This document shows, piece by piece, positions 33,474 through 45,323 of a stretch of DNA of 64,000 nt. Both the position numbers and the translations under genes were made by a program. Origin of the DNA: Pocillopora verrucosa (taxonomy: Eukaryota; Cnidaria; Anthozoa; Scleractinia; Pocilloporidae); the NCBI RefSeq assembly GCF_036669915.1, contig NC_089313.1:18352662-18416661 (forward strand). Direction: 5' to 3'. The notes under the pieces were generated by a model that ran no database searches, was not told the DNA's origin, and was given only the letters and a program-made list of their open reading frames with translations. Position 1 is the stretch's first letter. Every line of letters starts with the position of its first letter.

Positions 33474-33740
33474 GGTAATTTACTATTATCAACTGAGTTG
33501 AAATGTAAATTGGCCACCGGAAAGAGTTTAAAGGCTGACGCTTCGAGCGTTCGCCCTTCGTCAGAATGATAGAGCAATACTGAGAACTCTTTCGCTCTGA
33601 CGAAAGGCTAACGCTTGTAACGTCAGCCTTTAAACTCTTTACGGCGGGGCTAATTTACGTTTTCAACTCAGTTGATAACACTAAATTACCCTATTAGACT
33701 CCCCCACCAACGCAGTGCCACAATTTCTTTAGAAACTTAC
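33474..33740. mobile_element. folded-back relic of PLE ends
   Basis: Two inverted copies of the same PLE terminal sequence seen at 16314-16411 and 19373-19469 face each other across about 30 bp. No coding region lies between them. Each arm has a hammerhead-like core with altered GAAA box. Clearly older and more diverged than the 16-19 kb element. Confidence 0.8.
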
Positions 33741-34218
33741 CTCCTTTATTCAATGATTTAATAAGTCGGAAAAATCCTTTTCCATCAAATATTGTTCTGA
33801 GAACTCGTAAAATACAGAGCCTCTTAAAGAAATCGCTCGTGTGTGATATGGTTTACGGTTATTTCACCTTTTGTGTCCAGTTTTTAAAGCTTGAATGAGT
33901 TTAAAATCCTTGAGAAAAACATTTTTCAGTCAGACAGATCGACAAAAAAAAGTCACAGTCTCATACACTCCATAGTTACGTAATCACTGCTCATGTTAAG
34001 AGGACAGTGATCACGAGTATTAGTCAGGGGTGTAATGATTAATGAGGTCATTTGATGTTGGTTCAACGATCATTGCTGCCCACTGATCCAGAGTAATGAC
34101 TGATAGTCCTTGCTTTTGGGATTTTTGCAATTTTTTGATTAAAAGTGTGTAACTATCACAGGCTATTTTTACTTCCAGTCCGAAACTTTTTAAGAACGAG
34201 AGACAAACTCGTTCTGTT

Positions 34219-34815
34219 CTTTCACAACAAAAATTCCGTCAGCAAAGTTAAAAATAATAATTCCGGTTCCAAAGTCCAATGACGAGAATAATGCAGACAA
34301 TATCGCAACAATGGCGGCCCCAGAATGCCCCAACCTACGTGTCGGCTACAGACGTCAACAAAATACGTGACGAAAGGGAAGTACGTTGATTTCTTTACCA
34401 AAGAGATGTTCAATGTGTTCAGTATGGTCAGCCCCCCAAGTATCAAAATCCTGACCCTATTTCATACACCATTCACCACTTAAGTTTAAAGACCGAACTT
34501 CTGATGATATTCACATGTTCACCCCAATTTTCAAGATCATCACTCAACAGGTGGGAAAGACTTGATAGGTTAAGAGGGCATTTTATTTCGATTACCTCTC
34601 GACCGCTCTTTGCCACACATAAACCGCAAGTCAATACCATTGGTGCATTTTCCGATATACCAGTTTTAATATTTACATGTTTTTAAGGAAAAAGCTTGGC
34701 AAGCTAGGGGAAACTACGGAGGCTAAGTTTATAGCAAAGTTGACTGACGGAAGACGATACTTGGACGATCCAGGTTTCTCAGCCAGACAATTTTTCGAAG
34801 TACAAATCGAGCGCT
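34219..34815 (+). pseudogene. frame-broken coding-like stretch, origin unknown
   Basis: Several neighbouring segments in different plus-strand frames have protein-like composition. One is a charged segment near 34,690-34,815 ending in a stop, and another lies around 34,370-34,480. I recognise no family. It could be a dead host gene or a piece of an old mobile element. Confidence 0.3.
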
Positions 34816-36387
34816 AGTATCAATATTTTGCTTTCTAAGAGGGGGCTATCTCAAAATATCAATTAACACTGCTGCCTTTTAAATATTCCCCCTTTTATGG
34901 CAAGCCTGGCTCGGTCAAGGTCAAACAAACGTAATAATCAACAAAACCGTTGCACAGGTGCATGAAGTAATAAACAAACAAAAAAAACAAACTAAAAGAA
35001 AAAAATGGTTCGTTGCCGTCGTGGCTAAATTCAACACCATCATGAACAATATCAGAGACAAATGTTTAAAAATATATGTATATTTTTGAGATCAGAGCCT
35101 CTTAAATGGCCAACACTCAGACAGCCCATGATTTCGTGGAGTGCCACTTGACGCCGTTAAGTGTTCTGATGACTGCGGTCATTATTTTCTCATTCATCTT
35201 TTATATACGCCCACTGGTAATATGCAAGTGAGTCACCAAGTCTTTCTCATACAAATTTATTAATTAACTATGCTCCCCGCTAGTTATCTTAGCTGTGCTC
35301 CGATAAGCCTTGACTTTTGACCCCGCTACTCAGGCTTTTCCAACATTGCCGGTATAATCTTGGCGAATTGTGGGAAGAGTACGCATTTAATTTATATGTT
35401 GATCGGCATGACAAACTACTTTCATGATATTCACCTAAAAGGGTCGACGACTCTAGAGAGTAATTTTATAAGCAGAACGGATGTAAGGCGGGCGAGTCGC
35501 CCTCACACTGTCAAGTGTGAGTTTAGCTAATGCACTAGCATGGTTATGTTTTGATAATTTAAAATGTAAACTGAATTTGTTGGCATTATTGACTGAATGA
35601 TTAAGAAGCGTTTTAGAGTCTTACTTGCCGAGGTAACTGATAATAAAACAGTGGTGCCAAACCGCAGATCAATATTTCTAATATTAGTCTAAAAATATTA
35701 AGTGAAACAAATACACAAAGCAGTTAACAATAGTGGTTCATTATTTGCAAAGCGTAAGTGCGGCCTCTCCAAATAGCAAAATAACTCTTTTATCAACTTG
35801 ATTGCCCCCTTTTATATATTTTCAAACAAGCACATAATAATAATATCGTATGAAATCCAACGTTTTTTCAAGCTGTTGAAAAAATTGAACAGACTTTGAG
35901 AGACACAAGCGGGTAAAAAAAACGAGGTCACAAAACCACTATTTCACAGGTAGTAGTTGCCAATGCCTCTTCTAAGTTTAGCTGGAGATAAGAATCATAC
36001 TCTCCAACTCCAAACAAAGTCTTTTGAGCGCAAAACGTTTGTCTATTGAATTTAAAAATGTTATTTCTATTTTGGCCAGTTTTTTTCATTATTGACATAA
36101 GAGCTGTGTCTCAAAATGCTAGGTTCTACCTTTGCCGAAATTAAAAAATTAAACCTCTCCTTGATAATAAAGAAAAAACAAAAATAACAAAGCCTATGAA
36201 TGAAAGAAATTCAGAAGCGTCTCTTATACGATTGTTTTTGTTTAGTTGCAAAAGTTTTCTGCGATAACAGAAATTCTGAAACTCACACGAGCTGAGCGCG
36301 AGAACCGCTTTTTCAATTAAGTTACCACACAAGGTTGTAAAGCGGTGCTCTATATCTGTCCTTTGGGAGACAAGAGGAAAGCATACT
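34816..36387. other. non-coding upstream region of the carbonic anhydrase cluster
   Basis: AT-rich sequence with no gene or element recognised. Confidence 0.4.
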
Positions 36388-36650
36388 TAACACTTCTTGA
36401 AAAGAAAAGCTAAGCCCTCAACATAAGTTGACATGGAAACTCTGAAAGCTAATTAACAACGCATGCTAAAATCATGTTGATTACACAATAATACATACCA
36501 AAATAGGCAGATTATTCTCTAGAACAATGAGTCGTTAATCGGGCGGCCAATCAGACTGTAGCGGATACCCAAGGGTCTTCTACTATTTAATCTGCCGCCC
36601 CACTAATCTTTCCTTCATTCGTGAGGCAGGCAAGGTTCGGAAGCGTCAAG
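36388..36650 (+). promoter_or_regulatory. putative promoter and 5' leader exon of carbonic anhydrase gene 1
   Basis: Shares a string of blocks with 42650-42916: TTGAAAAGAAAA, CATGGAAA..TGAAAG.TAATT, and TAGAACAAT.AGTCGTT.ATCGGG. A CCAAT box at about 36547 and a TATA-like TATTTAAT near 36584 precede a leader that ends in a consensus donor at 36651 (GTCAAG|GTAAGC). The gene's first coding exon begins with an acceptor, so an upstream leader is required. Transcription start not shown. Confidence 0.55.
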
Positions 36651-38225
36651 GTAAGCTATCCTACAATCCTGTTTTTCTCAGTCCTAAATGTTAACTTTAC
36701 TAAGCCTAACAGCAAAATACCCTCATCTACTGACTTCTTCCTGTGTATCTGGCCAACCAGCAAGCATAAACTAACAACATATGCCAACCAGTAACGACGT
36801 TGAGGCAGCGCCTTAGATAACTTGTAGTACCGAGTAACCAGTGTAGTGGCGAAGATATCGGTTGTTCGAACATATCGTTTTCCCTTAGTATCGCTTAAAT
36901 CGATCCTAAACGGTCTAAAATTTTAATACCTCCACGGAGTGAGTGGATATTCATAAAAAGTGCGCTAAGTGGTCTTGGATTACATCATTACATCTGCTAG
37001 CTAAATGCGCATCTGAAATAAAACCCTTCACTCGGCCCTATTGCGCTAACTTTTGAGTTAAACAGTCAAATGGAAGCGTTTGATATGCCTCCTAGCTTTT
37101 TTCGACATGAGACCTGAACAATCAAACTCTTCCTGGTCGAAATAAGTTTCTCAGGCGCCATCAGTGGTCGCCAGACGGATACCAGTACATCGCCATAATT
37201 TCTGCCCATGTATTCCTTTATTAGCTGTTGTAATATTTTCCCATGACATGTTGGACGATATTGCGTAGTGAAGTTGTCTATATTTTTGGCTATTGGCTTT
37301 CTTCTTACGCCATGGTACTAAGGAAACCAGCGTAGCGGATAGTCTCGGTTGCACTCAATGAAATAATGGCGGGAGACCAACGCCTCAAGCGCATTGAAAA
37401 AACTTCAGCTGTTCAGACTAGCACTCGAAAAATTGCACTTATCGATTTGAGCAGTTGATCCATGTACAAAAACAGATGCAAAAAGGATAGTAATTAAGCC
37501 TATATATCTTATATTTTCTAACGAGAGCGAGAAGTGGTTTCGACTACAATATATTTTTTTTTTTTGCTTTATTTGGTGCATTCTGAATTTCTTTCATGCA
37601 TAGGCTTTGACCAAGCTTAGTGTTATTATACCGAATAGAAAGGCTTAAAAGTATTTAAAGCGTTCACTGCCAACTGAATAAGGTATTGTTGAAAACTTGT
37701 CTAGTTTTTCCTGAATGTGAGAGCTGAAAGGAAAGTGCGTATATCACTGCATGACGGAGCTCTGTTTTTCTCAAGAACCTCTTGTGCTACGTCGGCGGAA
37801 AAGGAAGCACTTGGTGGATTTTCCTGTTAGAAGTCCGCAAAAAGACAGAGATAAACCACCGCAGGTTTCAACCACCAAGACTAACGTTTTGTTGATATTC
37901 ATCCAAGTATATCAATTTAGCGCCTGTTTGTGCTTTGACAGCCGTCGGAATAATTAAAGTTTAAAAGAATAAAAGCGAATAAGGGGTTTTATTCATAAAA
38001 GCTTCTAATCCGAGGGATAAGAGAGTCGCCAAAATATTCATGAGTCTAAATTGTCAAAATAATCATGGTATAACCCAGACGGTTTTTTTTTTATATTTAA
38101 AAGTCATATATTAAGTTTTAAAAAGAAGCATGCAACCACAATGATTAACTTAAAATGGAATTTAAAAGTAAAATACAACTTTTCTGTTCTTTTCTTGCAC
38201 AGGAAAAAAAGCAAATTAGTAAACC

Positions 38226-41200
38226 ATGGCCAAACTTCTGGTGTTAACATTGATTGGTCTAACTGGAATTTCTATTGGCTTGGGAGCCGACAGTAAGTAT
38301 TTTAATTCTCTAAAATAAAACGATAGGTTCGAAATACCTCTGTATGCCTTCCACAGACGTTTGATTATGGTAAATGATACTATACTGTTGTTGCCTCTGT
38401 GTATGGCGTTCGTGTAGCAGCATTTTTTTTATCGAGATAAATTCATACAAGGAACTAGAGAGTAACTTATCAGAAAGTCTGGTTGCCTCAGCCATCGTTT
38501 AGAACTTTGTGTGCTCTGAATAGAAGTGCTCCCTGACTAAACCCCTTCCAAGAGAAATAAGCCCCTACGAATTTTCGGCTGATAGGGTTAGTTATAAATG
38601 TCGAACAAATGAATTCGAAATTACTTTCCAAGATGAATGTTCCTCTATAATTCCCAACGATCACAATTCTCGACACGCAGAATTTAGGAAAAACACTGTC
38701 TCATCAGTTCTTTATGTGTGTTTCCGAAATTTAAAAATCTTGATTCCCTAATTTTCAGGCTGGAGCTACTGCAGTAATTGTGCTGATGGTAAGTCAATGT
38801 TACTACCTTCCTTAATGTTTAGTTGTGTGGTTCGATAGTTCTTCTTTTAGGTTAGGTGGAAGCCCCTTGGCTGTAGAACTCATACCCCTAGAGTATCTCA
38901 ACAGGGCTAGTGACACGCGGTGTTGTGGTATTTCACAATAAATGAAGAAAAATCTCAACCTATCACCCCACTGTTATTCGGTGACATGCATGCTATCCAT
39001 AGCTATTTTAGTATGATCATTTTTTAACGAAGAAATGGGCACACGCACCCCTTTGAACCTTCGGAACCCACGCCCTTGAGTGACGTCCATTACACTTCTC
39101 GTGTCAAAATAAATTTAAACCTTTTCTGCCATTTTAGGCCCGTTGAGATGGACAGGCGACTGTGCCTCTGGGAAAAGCCAGTCTCCTATAGACATTACTT
39201 CAACCAATGCAACCTACAGGTCGTTCTCAGCCTGGAACTTGCAAAACTACGGAAAAACACTCTCGGCTAACTTTACTCAAATGAACACTGGCTCTGCTCT
39301 AAAGGTGTCAATACCAGAAAACATGTTCTTTGTCAATGGTGGAGGCCTGGTGGGTAACTACACCACCGCTCAGTTTCACCTTCACTGGGGACCCAGCAAC
39401 AAAAAAGGTTCAGAGCACTACCTGGATGGACAGCAGTTTTCCGCAGAGGTGCGTACAGAGAAAATTTCTCTGCAAAATTTTCATGAGTGATTTCTGAATG
39501 AAAGACTTGACTTTAAAAACTATTCAATAACTCTCACACTCAAGGCTTCCATATTAATCCTGCATTCAAAAAGGCGAAATTCTACAATTTACGATTTAAT
39601 CAGCCATTGCATGTAAAATAATTTTTCCTCTTGGCATCTAGGGGGCAGTTATGTCCATTCTATGATAAGGGAATGTTATTGCCATCATCACCAATGGCAC
39701 ACCTAACATTCCTGATCATTCCTTTCACTTAGATCCATTTCGTCAGCTACAATGTCAAATACCCAAACTTGACCTACGCCGCTACAAAGTCTGACGGTTT
39801 GGCTGTCCTTGGTGTCTTCTTAGAGGTATTTGAGTGCTAAGTCACGTGTAATGATGCATAGAATCTTAGATCACGCGCAAACTTCAGTGGCGCAACAGAT
39901 TAGAAATCTTGGCAAAGACCCGAAAAGACGTGAGCCAATGTTGCAATTGCGCACCAAGTTGTACGGACGTTCTGGTCTAGAGGTCGAAACAGAAGTTAGA
40001 ACGAGAGGCGTCAACCTTTGTGCACACGCATACTCTTGATTCGGGGGGTTGATTCTATCGTAGCAAGCGCTATATCATCTTCTGCTCAAAATATGTGCCT
40101 ATCAGATTCGTTTCGCGTTTAAAAGTGTTTTTGAACAACACTAGATGGACTAGATATTGTCAAACTAGCACACACTTAGTAAGCGAAGCTTCGCAGTTTT
40201 CCAGTTAATTTGCTTAACATGATATCTCGTACAGATTTAGCAAAAATTTCTAAAATGAACAGTGATATCGGCAGCCCCCTTAGAGAGAGTTTGCCACTAA
40301 AAGTTAGATCAAAAAAGAGAAAGTTGTGATAACAATGAAATTGTAATTTCATAATTGATTTGTCAAAACGAATTGCGTGCGTTTCGTCTGGAATCCTCTT
40401 GCAAAGGCGTGAATTAGATGTCTATCGGCTTATAGAGAGCGGCTAAAAATGAAATCTCAACTTGGCCCAACAGTTATTCTATAGAAAAAAATGGTACCAT
40501 TCTTATAATGTCCTCTATTTACCCGATGTTTCCTTCAATAAAACCGTTCCCTTTCAGGTCGGAAGTGCAAATCCTGCTTATGACAAATTCCTCAATTATG
40601 CCTCGAAAGTTGTCAACAAAAGTAAGTCTTATTTCTTTTGTTACTCACTCAAATTGTGTTTCGTTCTAACAAGCCTGTTTTTATTTTTGGACGAGAAGAT
40701 CACATTGAGTGAGTTAATCACAAATTCAGGGAGATGTCTAATTTAGTGGTTTGAGGCGACTTTCAATACCTCTACTCTTGAAATCTCTTTCAGACATGAA
40801 CTAAACCTAAACCCTTTCAGTTTTTTCGGAGTAAGTCGACAGGGTCTTTAGCTTTATCATACCCAAATGACTTTCTTTGTTGTTTTTATTAATTATCATT
40901 TTCTATTATTTTACAGGTGCAACTGTGCACATTCCTGCTTTTCCTTTCTCTCCCCTTTTCCCATCCAACACGAGCAAGTTCTACAGGTACCAAGGCTCAT
41001 TAACAACACCAGGATGTTACGAGTCTGTAACATGGACAGTTTTCCACGATGTCGTTGAGATATCCTCATCTCAGGTGAGCGTTACGATTAGAAAGTCCGT
41101 TTTCTATGAAAACAAGACGACCCAGTGATTGCCCCCGTATAATTCTGCATATTGAATCGAGGATTTCCCCATCTCAGAGATTTATCTTGAGGCAAAAACG

Positions 41201-41588
41201 GGTGCCCCTGTGGCAGGCAGGAACTAACCCCAAACTACTACATCTCATAAGTTGTTTTGAAATCAAACGACTGCAAATGCGTGTGCTGTTTTTGGTGTTG
41301 TTTTTGTCTTCATCGAGCGGATTTTGGCAGCATAGCGCTAAAGTAATTCTTTTCATCGATTAACAGGTTAGCGCCATGCGCCGCTTGATGATGAACGGCA
41401 CTGACTACATTGGGGAGAACTACCGCCCTACTCAGGACCTACACACCCGCACAGTATATGCGAGCTTTGATGTTCCAGCTGCTACCCAGACTCCAACGGT
41501 AGACGGTCCGGTTGATTCAGCAGTAGGTGTCAAGATGTCCACAGGTCTATTGCTGTTGATGTTGTTTGGAGCGCTGTTCTTTTATTAA
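38226..41588 (+). CDS. alpha-carbonic anhydrase 1, secreted/GPI-anchored type
   Basis: Coding exons 38226-38292, 38759-38788, 39138-39448, 39733-39825, 40558-40621, 40917-41074 and 41367-41588 give 314 residues with GT-AG borders. Catalyses CO2 hydration outside the cell or at its surface. Signal peptide MAKLLVLTLIGLTG…; zinc ligands in QFHLHWG and IHFVSYN; gate Glu in KGSEHYLDG; LTTP active-site loop. Cysteines in GDCASGK and TPGCYESV match the extracellular-type disulfide. The C-terminus ends in a hydrophobic GPI-type signal (STGLLLLMLFGALFFY). The usual proton-shuttle His is Ser here (NTGSALKV), which predicts slower turnover. A 5' UTR exon precedes the ATG exon (acceptor just before about 38203), and AATAAA lies at 42223. 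Confidence 0.93.
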
Positions 41589-42222
41589 AATGGCTCCTTC
41601 GCATACATCTTGATGCCAACGGACTAAGACTTGCTTTTTGTTAGAGTGCTGTATAATCTGCGATATACGGTTGTGATAAATAGACGACAGGCGTTCTTTG
41701 TTAAATAAGGCTAGTATATGTACAAACTCGAGGAAGGAACTGGGGGAGAAAAACGGCAGCAAACCTTATTCCATTACTTTATTGTTGCTTAAATCCGCAG
41801 GAGGGTCCCCTGACGGCGGACCTTCCCATCATCTGACAAAACAGGCCCATCTTAAAATGAGCTTCTGAAAGGGTAACATGACTACGCTGTTTATCTCAAG
41901 ATTTTTCCCTGTACCTTGTACCAGCCTTATTTATTCATTACTATCTCTAGTATTTATATCAACGGAATCTTGTTTGCAACTTTATGTCTAATGTGATGCT
42001 GTATTTGAGGATTTCGCGCTGTGAGAAAACTGAAATTATTACGCCCATCAATGTAGACGATATTTGGAAGACTTTCCAGCCGTTGTGAGAAAGTGATATT
42101 TTTTCAGACAGAACTTTGGAGTAAGATCATTATTAACTCATTCTATCAAAGTTTATCTATTTCCTGTCTTGGAAAAATTTGCCTCTTCCGCTGAGTCTCC
42201 GTTCAGTGTGTGATTTGTGATC

Positions 42223-42228
42223 AATAAA
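42223..42228 (+). promoter_or_regulatory. polyadenylation signal of carbonic anhydrase gene 1
   Basis: AATAAA about 635 bp after the stop codon, followed by a GT-rich stretch. Confidence 0.6.
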
Positions 42229-42649
42229 AGTCTCTTTTTGTATTCTATAAGTATATATTTTGAGTTTTCCCTCATGTTGTTAGTCGATCTATACCGAATC
42301 TTACCATCTGGCTTCGTCATAAAGCAAAAAAATTAAGAACGTCGTTTTTGTTTTGAAAAGAAACAACAGCGCACATAAAAAAAAACAAACCAAAAAAAAA
42401 CAATTATAACAAAGAACAAAGCATAGCAAAATTAAGATATCGGCGGAAACCTCTCTCTTAAGCTCTTGTCTTTCATGCGCTCAATTTTTTTTTATTTTTT
42501 ATTTTTTTTGTGGGGAGGGGGGGCAATTAAATATAGTTTTCCGATGTGACTGAATAGCAACTTACAAAAAGAAATTAGCTCCTGCTGTGTTCGGTCATCA
42601 TTAGTTAGACAGTTGCCGGAAGGATTGTACATAAGAACGCAGATATAAC

Positions 42650-42916
42650 ACAGTTTGAAAAGAAAAAAAAGTTTACACCTTAAGGTTCTCATGGAAAACT
42701 TGAAAGTTAATTGGCACCGCATAATAGGATCGTCCTTATTATCCAATCAAAATATTTGGATAATTTAGAACAATAAGTCGTTCATCGGGTGGTGTATCGA
42801 AGTGTAGTAAATGCTCACCAGTCCTTCACTCTTACAAGCTCGGTTCTCACTCCATCAAGCATCTGTATCATCGGCTGCTCAAACTGAAAACTGAAAGACG
42901 GCTTGACAGTTTTAAG
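42650..42916 (+). promoter_or_regulatory. putative promoter and 5' leader exon of carbonic anhydrase gene 2
   Basis: Paralogous to 36388-36650 over its whole length and ends in the same kind of donor (TTTAAG|GTAAGC, exon end 42916). If it serves gene 2, the first intron spans about 7.8 kb to the acceptor at 50758. It starts only about 400 bp after the gene 1 poly(A) signal, which fits tandem duplication of a whole transcription unit. Confidence 0.55.
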
Positions 42917-44915
42917 GTAAGCTTTCGTTTAATCGTATTTTTCTTCGTTTAAAACAAAACACCCTGACACACAGACTACTCTTGGAGTATCTAGCTACAG
43001 AAGGCAGAATGAAGAAAGTAAGAAACACTCAGTTAGTGGCACGCACCTAAAGAACTTCTTGCGAAGTGGCGCCTTTGGTATTTCGAAGTCGCAGATATAA
43101 TCATGGTCACTGCACACCGCATGCTACGTAGCTAGCATCCTTACCTTAAACTGCACCACTGATCACCATAAAACCGTAAATGTATCGAATCCCAAATCGT
43201 GTCGCCAGAAGAAGCACAAGGTAGTCTTTCAACGCTTTACATTGTAACGCGTCATTGCTTTCCAAATTCCGCCTTGGAGTAGACTTTTATCGTGTTCCTT
43301 CCGGTGGGAAAAGCCTCTTTTGACTTAAGCCTCTTAAAGTAACCTTAATTTCGAGTGTGGTCTATGAAATAAGGGTTCGAAATCTGTCGGAAGGTTAAGG
43401 TGGCGATGCACCCACTGCACAATCTTTATTAGAGTGTTGCCGAGTTATAAATACCAACGTAGTTACGGAAATTCAATAATGAAAACTGAAGTCACCGAAC
43501 TCGTTTCAAATAAGTTAGAGGCACATAAGGCTGAAATCAAGACTGTCATCTTGAGGTTTTATTATTACTATGGCAACCTTAAATGAAACAAACTACTCGA
43601 CAAATAATTGGACTTTCCTTACTCCAATCTCGTAAAAGTGTGAGAATATCGATTCTTCAAAGAATTGGTGTTTAAAAGAAATTTTGTACCATAAGACACC
43701 CGTACACTGAACTTGCATTTATGTGGCTGTGATTAACCGATATAATCAAACAACTTTTGAAGAGTCCTTTGCAATTTTTTGGTTGAGAAACTCAAAACGA
43801 GCTCGGACAAAATCACTTGAAGTGTCTCACTTTTCTTGTTAGTAAGACAGATGCTGCTCTGTGTACACTTTTGAATCCATAATTATGCAAAAATTGTAAA
43901 CAAGATGTTCCTTCAAAATAGGAATTTGTTTTGGGTAGCGCATCTTTGCAATACATTACGTTCGACTCCCCACAGCTTGGAGCCTAACTGACTCAAACAT
44001 CCTAATAATTCAGATAACTTACACCAAAATCGATATCCCTGAATTCCCGTTACCCATTCACTGTAATTTAAACCTCAGCAACTCGAACCCTCGATGACTC
44101 AAGCCTCCAGCAAACAAGTTTATGTTTCCCTTCAGGGTATTTTCTAGACTATAAGAACTTACCATGTATACTAAAAAGTTGACATGCTTAAAAAAATGTC
44201 GCGGATAGATTACAAGTCAGTAAAGGAATATCATGTGCCAAAGCTAGTCCGATTTTAGTCATTAACTCTGTTGAAAACTTAGACAGCGACTTTTCAATCA
44301 TTGTTTCTTGGTAGGCTCTGAACTCATTCTTCATCCACATTTGTTGAATACAAATGGAACTTTCATTAGTGAAATTTTTTCACTTTGTCACTAAATAAAA
44401 ATCCAATTGGTTGTTGAAGCGGCGAACTTCTGTCAATTATTAGCCCCTAGTGATCATCTTTATGCTGGTCACGTACTCCTCTGCAACGTTTGGAAAAGCT
44501 CGCACTATGTGCCAAATGGATTCACTCGGTATGCTCAGAACGTTCCCGGCCATTGTTTTAGTCATTGTCAACATAGGAATGTTGATGACAATTGAACTCC
44601 AGCCTCCCTTCTACACGCCTCCGAAACGCCCCCTCATCGCGGGTGATTTACTTACGCAGCAAACAAATTGAAATATTCTCTGTTTCAGAGTTACAAGAAA
44701 AAATTTCTTCCTTTTTCCTTATCTCTCCCGTCCAAGAGAACATCGTGTATGATTTAATGGCTTTGTGGTTCTCTTGGTCAGCGGAAGATAGCGACAATTC
44801 GAGAAAAGAAGAAAACAGAAGAGAGCCACTTTTTAATTCCAGACAGAATCGTTTCCGCTGCTTGTCTCGATTGACACTCTCTTCTAGCATGCTGAACTGA
44901 CGAATTATATCTACT

Positions 44916-45323
44916 TCACTCAACGTCTTCGAAGAAGACAGCAATTTTATTTATTATAAACACGTACACTATGGGGTTATTAAAACAAAGAAACACTATA
45001 AAGAGAAAAACGCTACAGGGCACATTGACACAGTAGACTAACCTCGTTGTCATTCTCAAAATCTGGCGAAGGTGCAACTAATATTATTGGTTCAAATTTA
45101 CTTAACCATCATCTTAACTTAGCGTGGGAATCTTATGCTGTCAGATGATAAAAAAGGAAATACGATAGTCTGTCATTATTTCTTTATATCGAGCGCAGCT
45201 GTCAGATGTTGGTATCGCTTGCGAAGGAATGTCCGTGTCTTTCAGCATTTTTTTAGGACGCATGCTTTCTGCGTGTCCAACATGCTCACCTTGCATGAAC
45301 AACATTACGTAACCTGCGTGCAC
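44916..45323 (-). pseudogene. GPCR relic (rhodopsin-type)
   Basis: On the minus strand, a segment ending at 44916 reads …FLCFNNPIVYVFIINK, the NPxxY signature of transmembrane helix 7. An upstream segment at 45141-45323 resembles a third intracellular loop. They lie in different frames with stops between, so this is a dead single-exon receptor or fragment. It sits in the proposed first intron of carbonic anhydrase gene 2, antisense to it. Confidence 0.45.

Noticed and set aside
37751-37957. Plus-strand frame with a basic segment (LRRRKRKHLVDFPVRSP)
   Set aside because: Composition is somewhat protein-like, but there is no clear donor, no partner exon and no family match. It lies in the proposed first intron of carbonic anhydrase gene 1.
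44407-44671. Overlapping plus-strand frames with hydrophobic stretches, possibly more of the GPCR relic
   Set aside because: The helix-like pattern is weak and no receptor motif is visible. The strand is opposite to the NPxxY-bearing segment.
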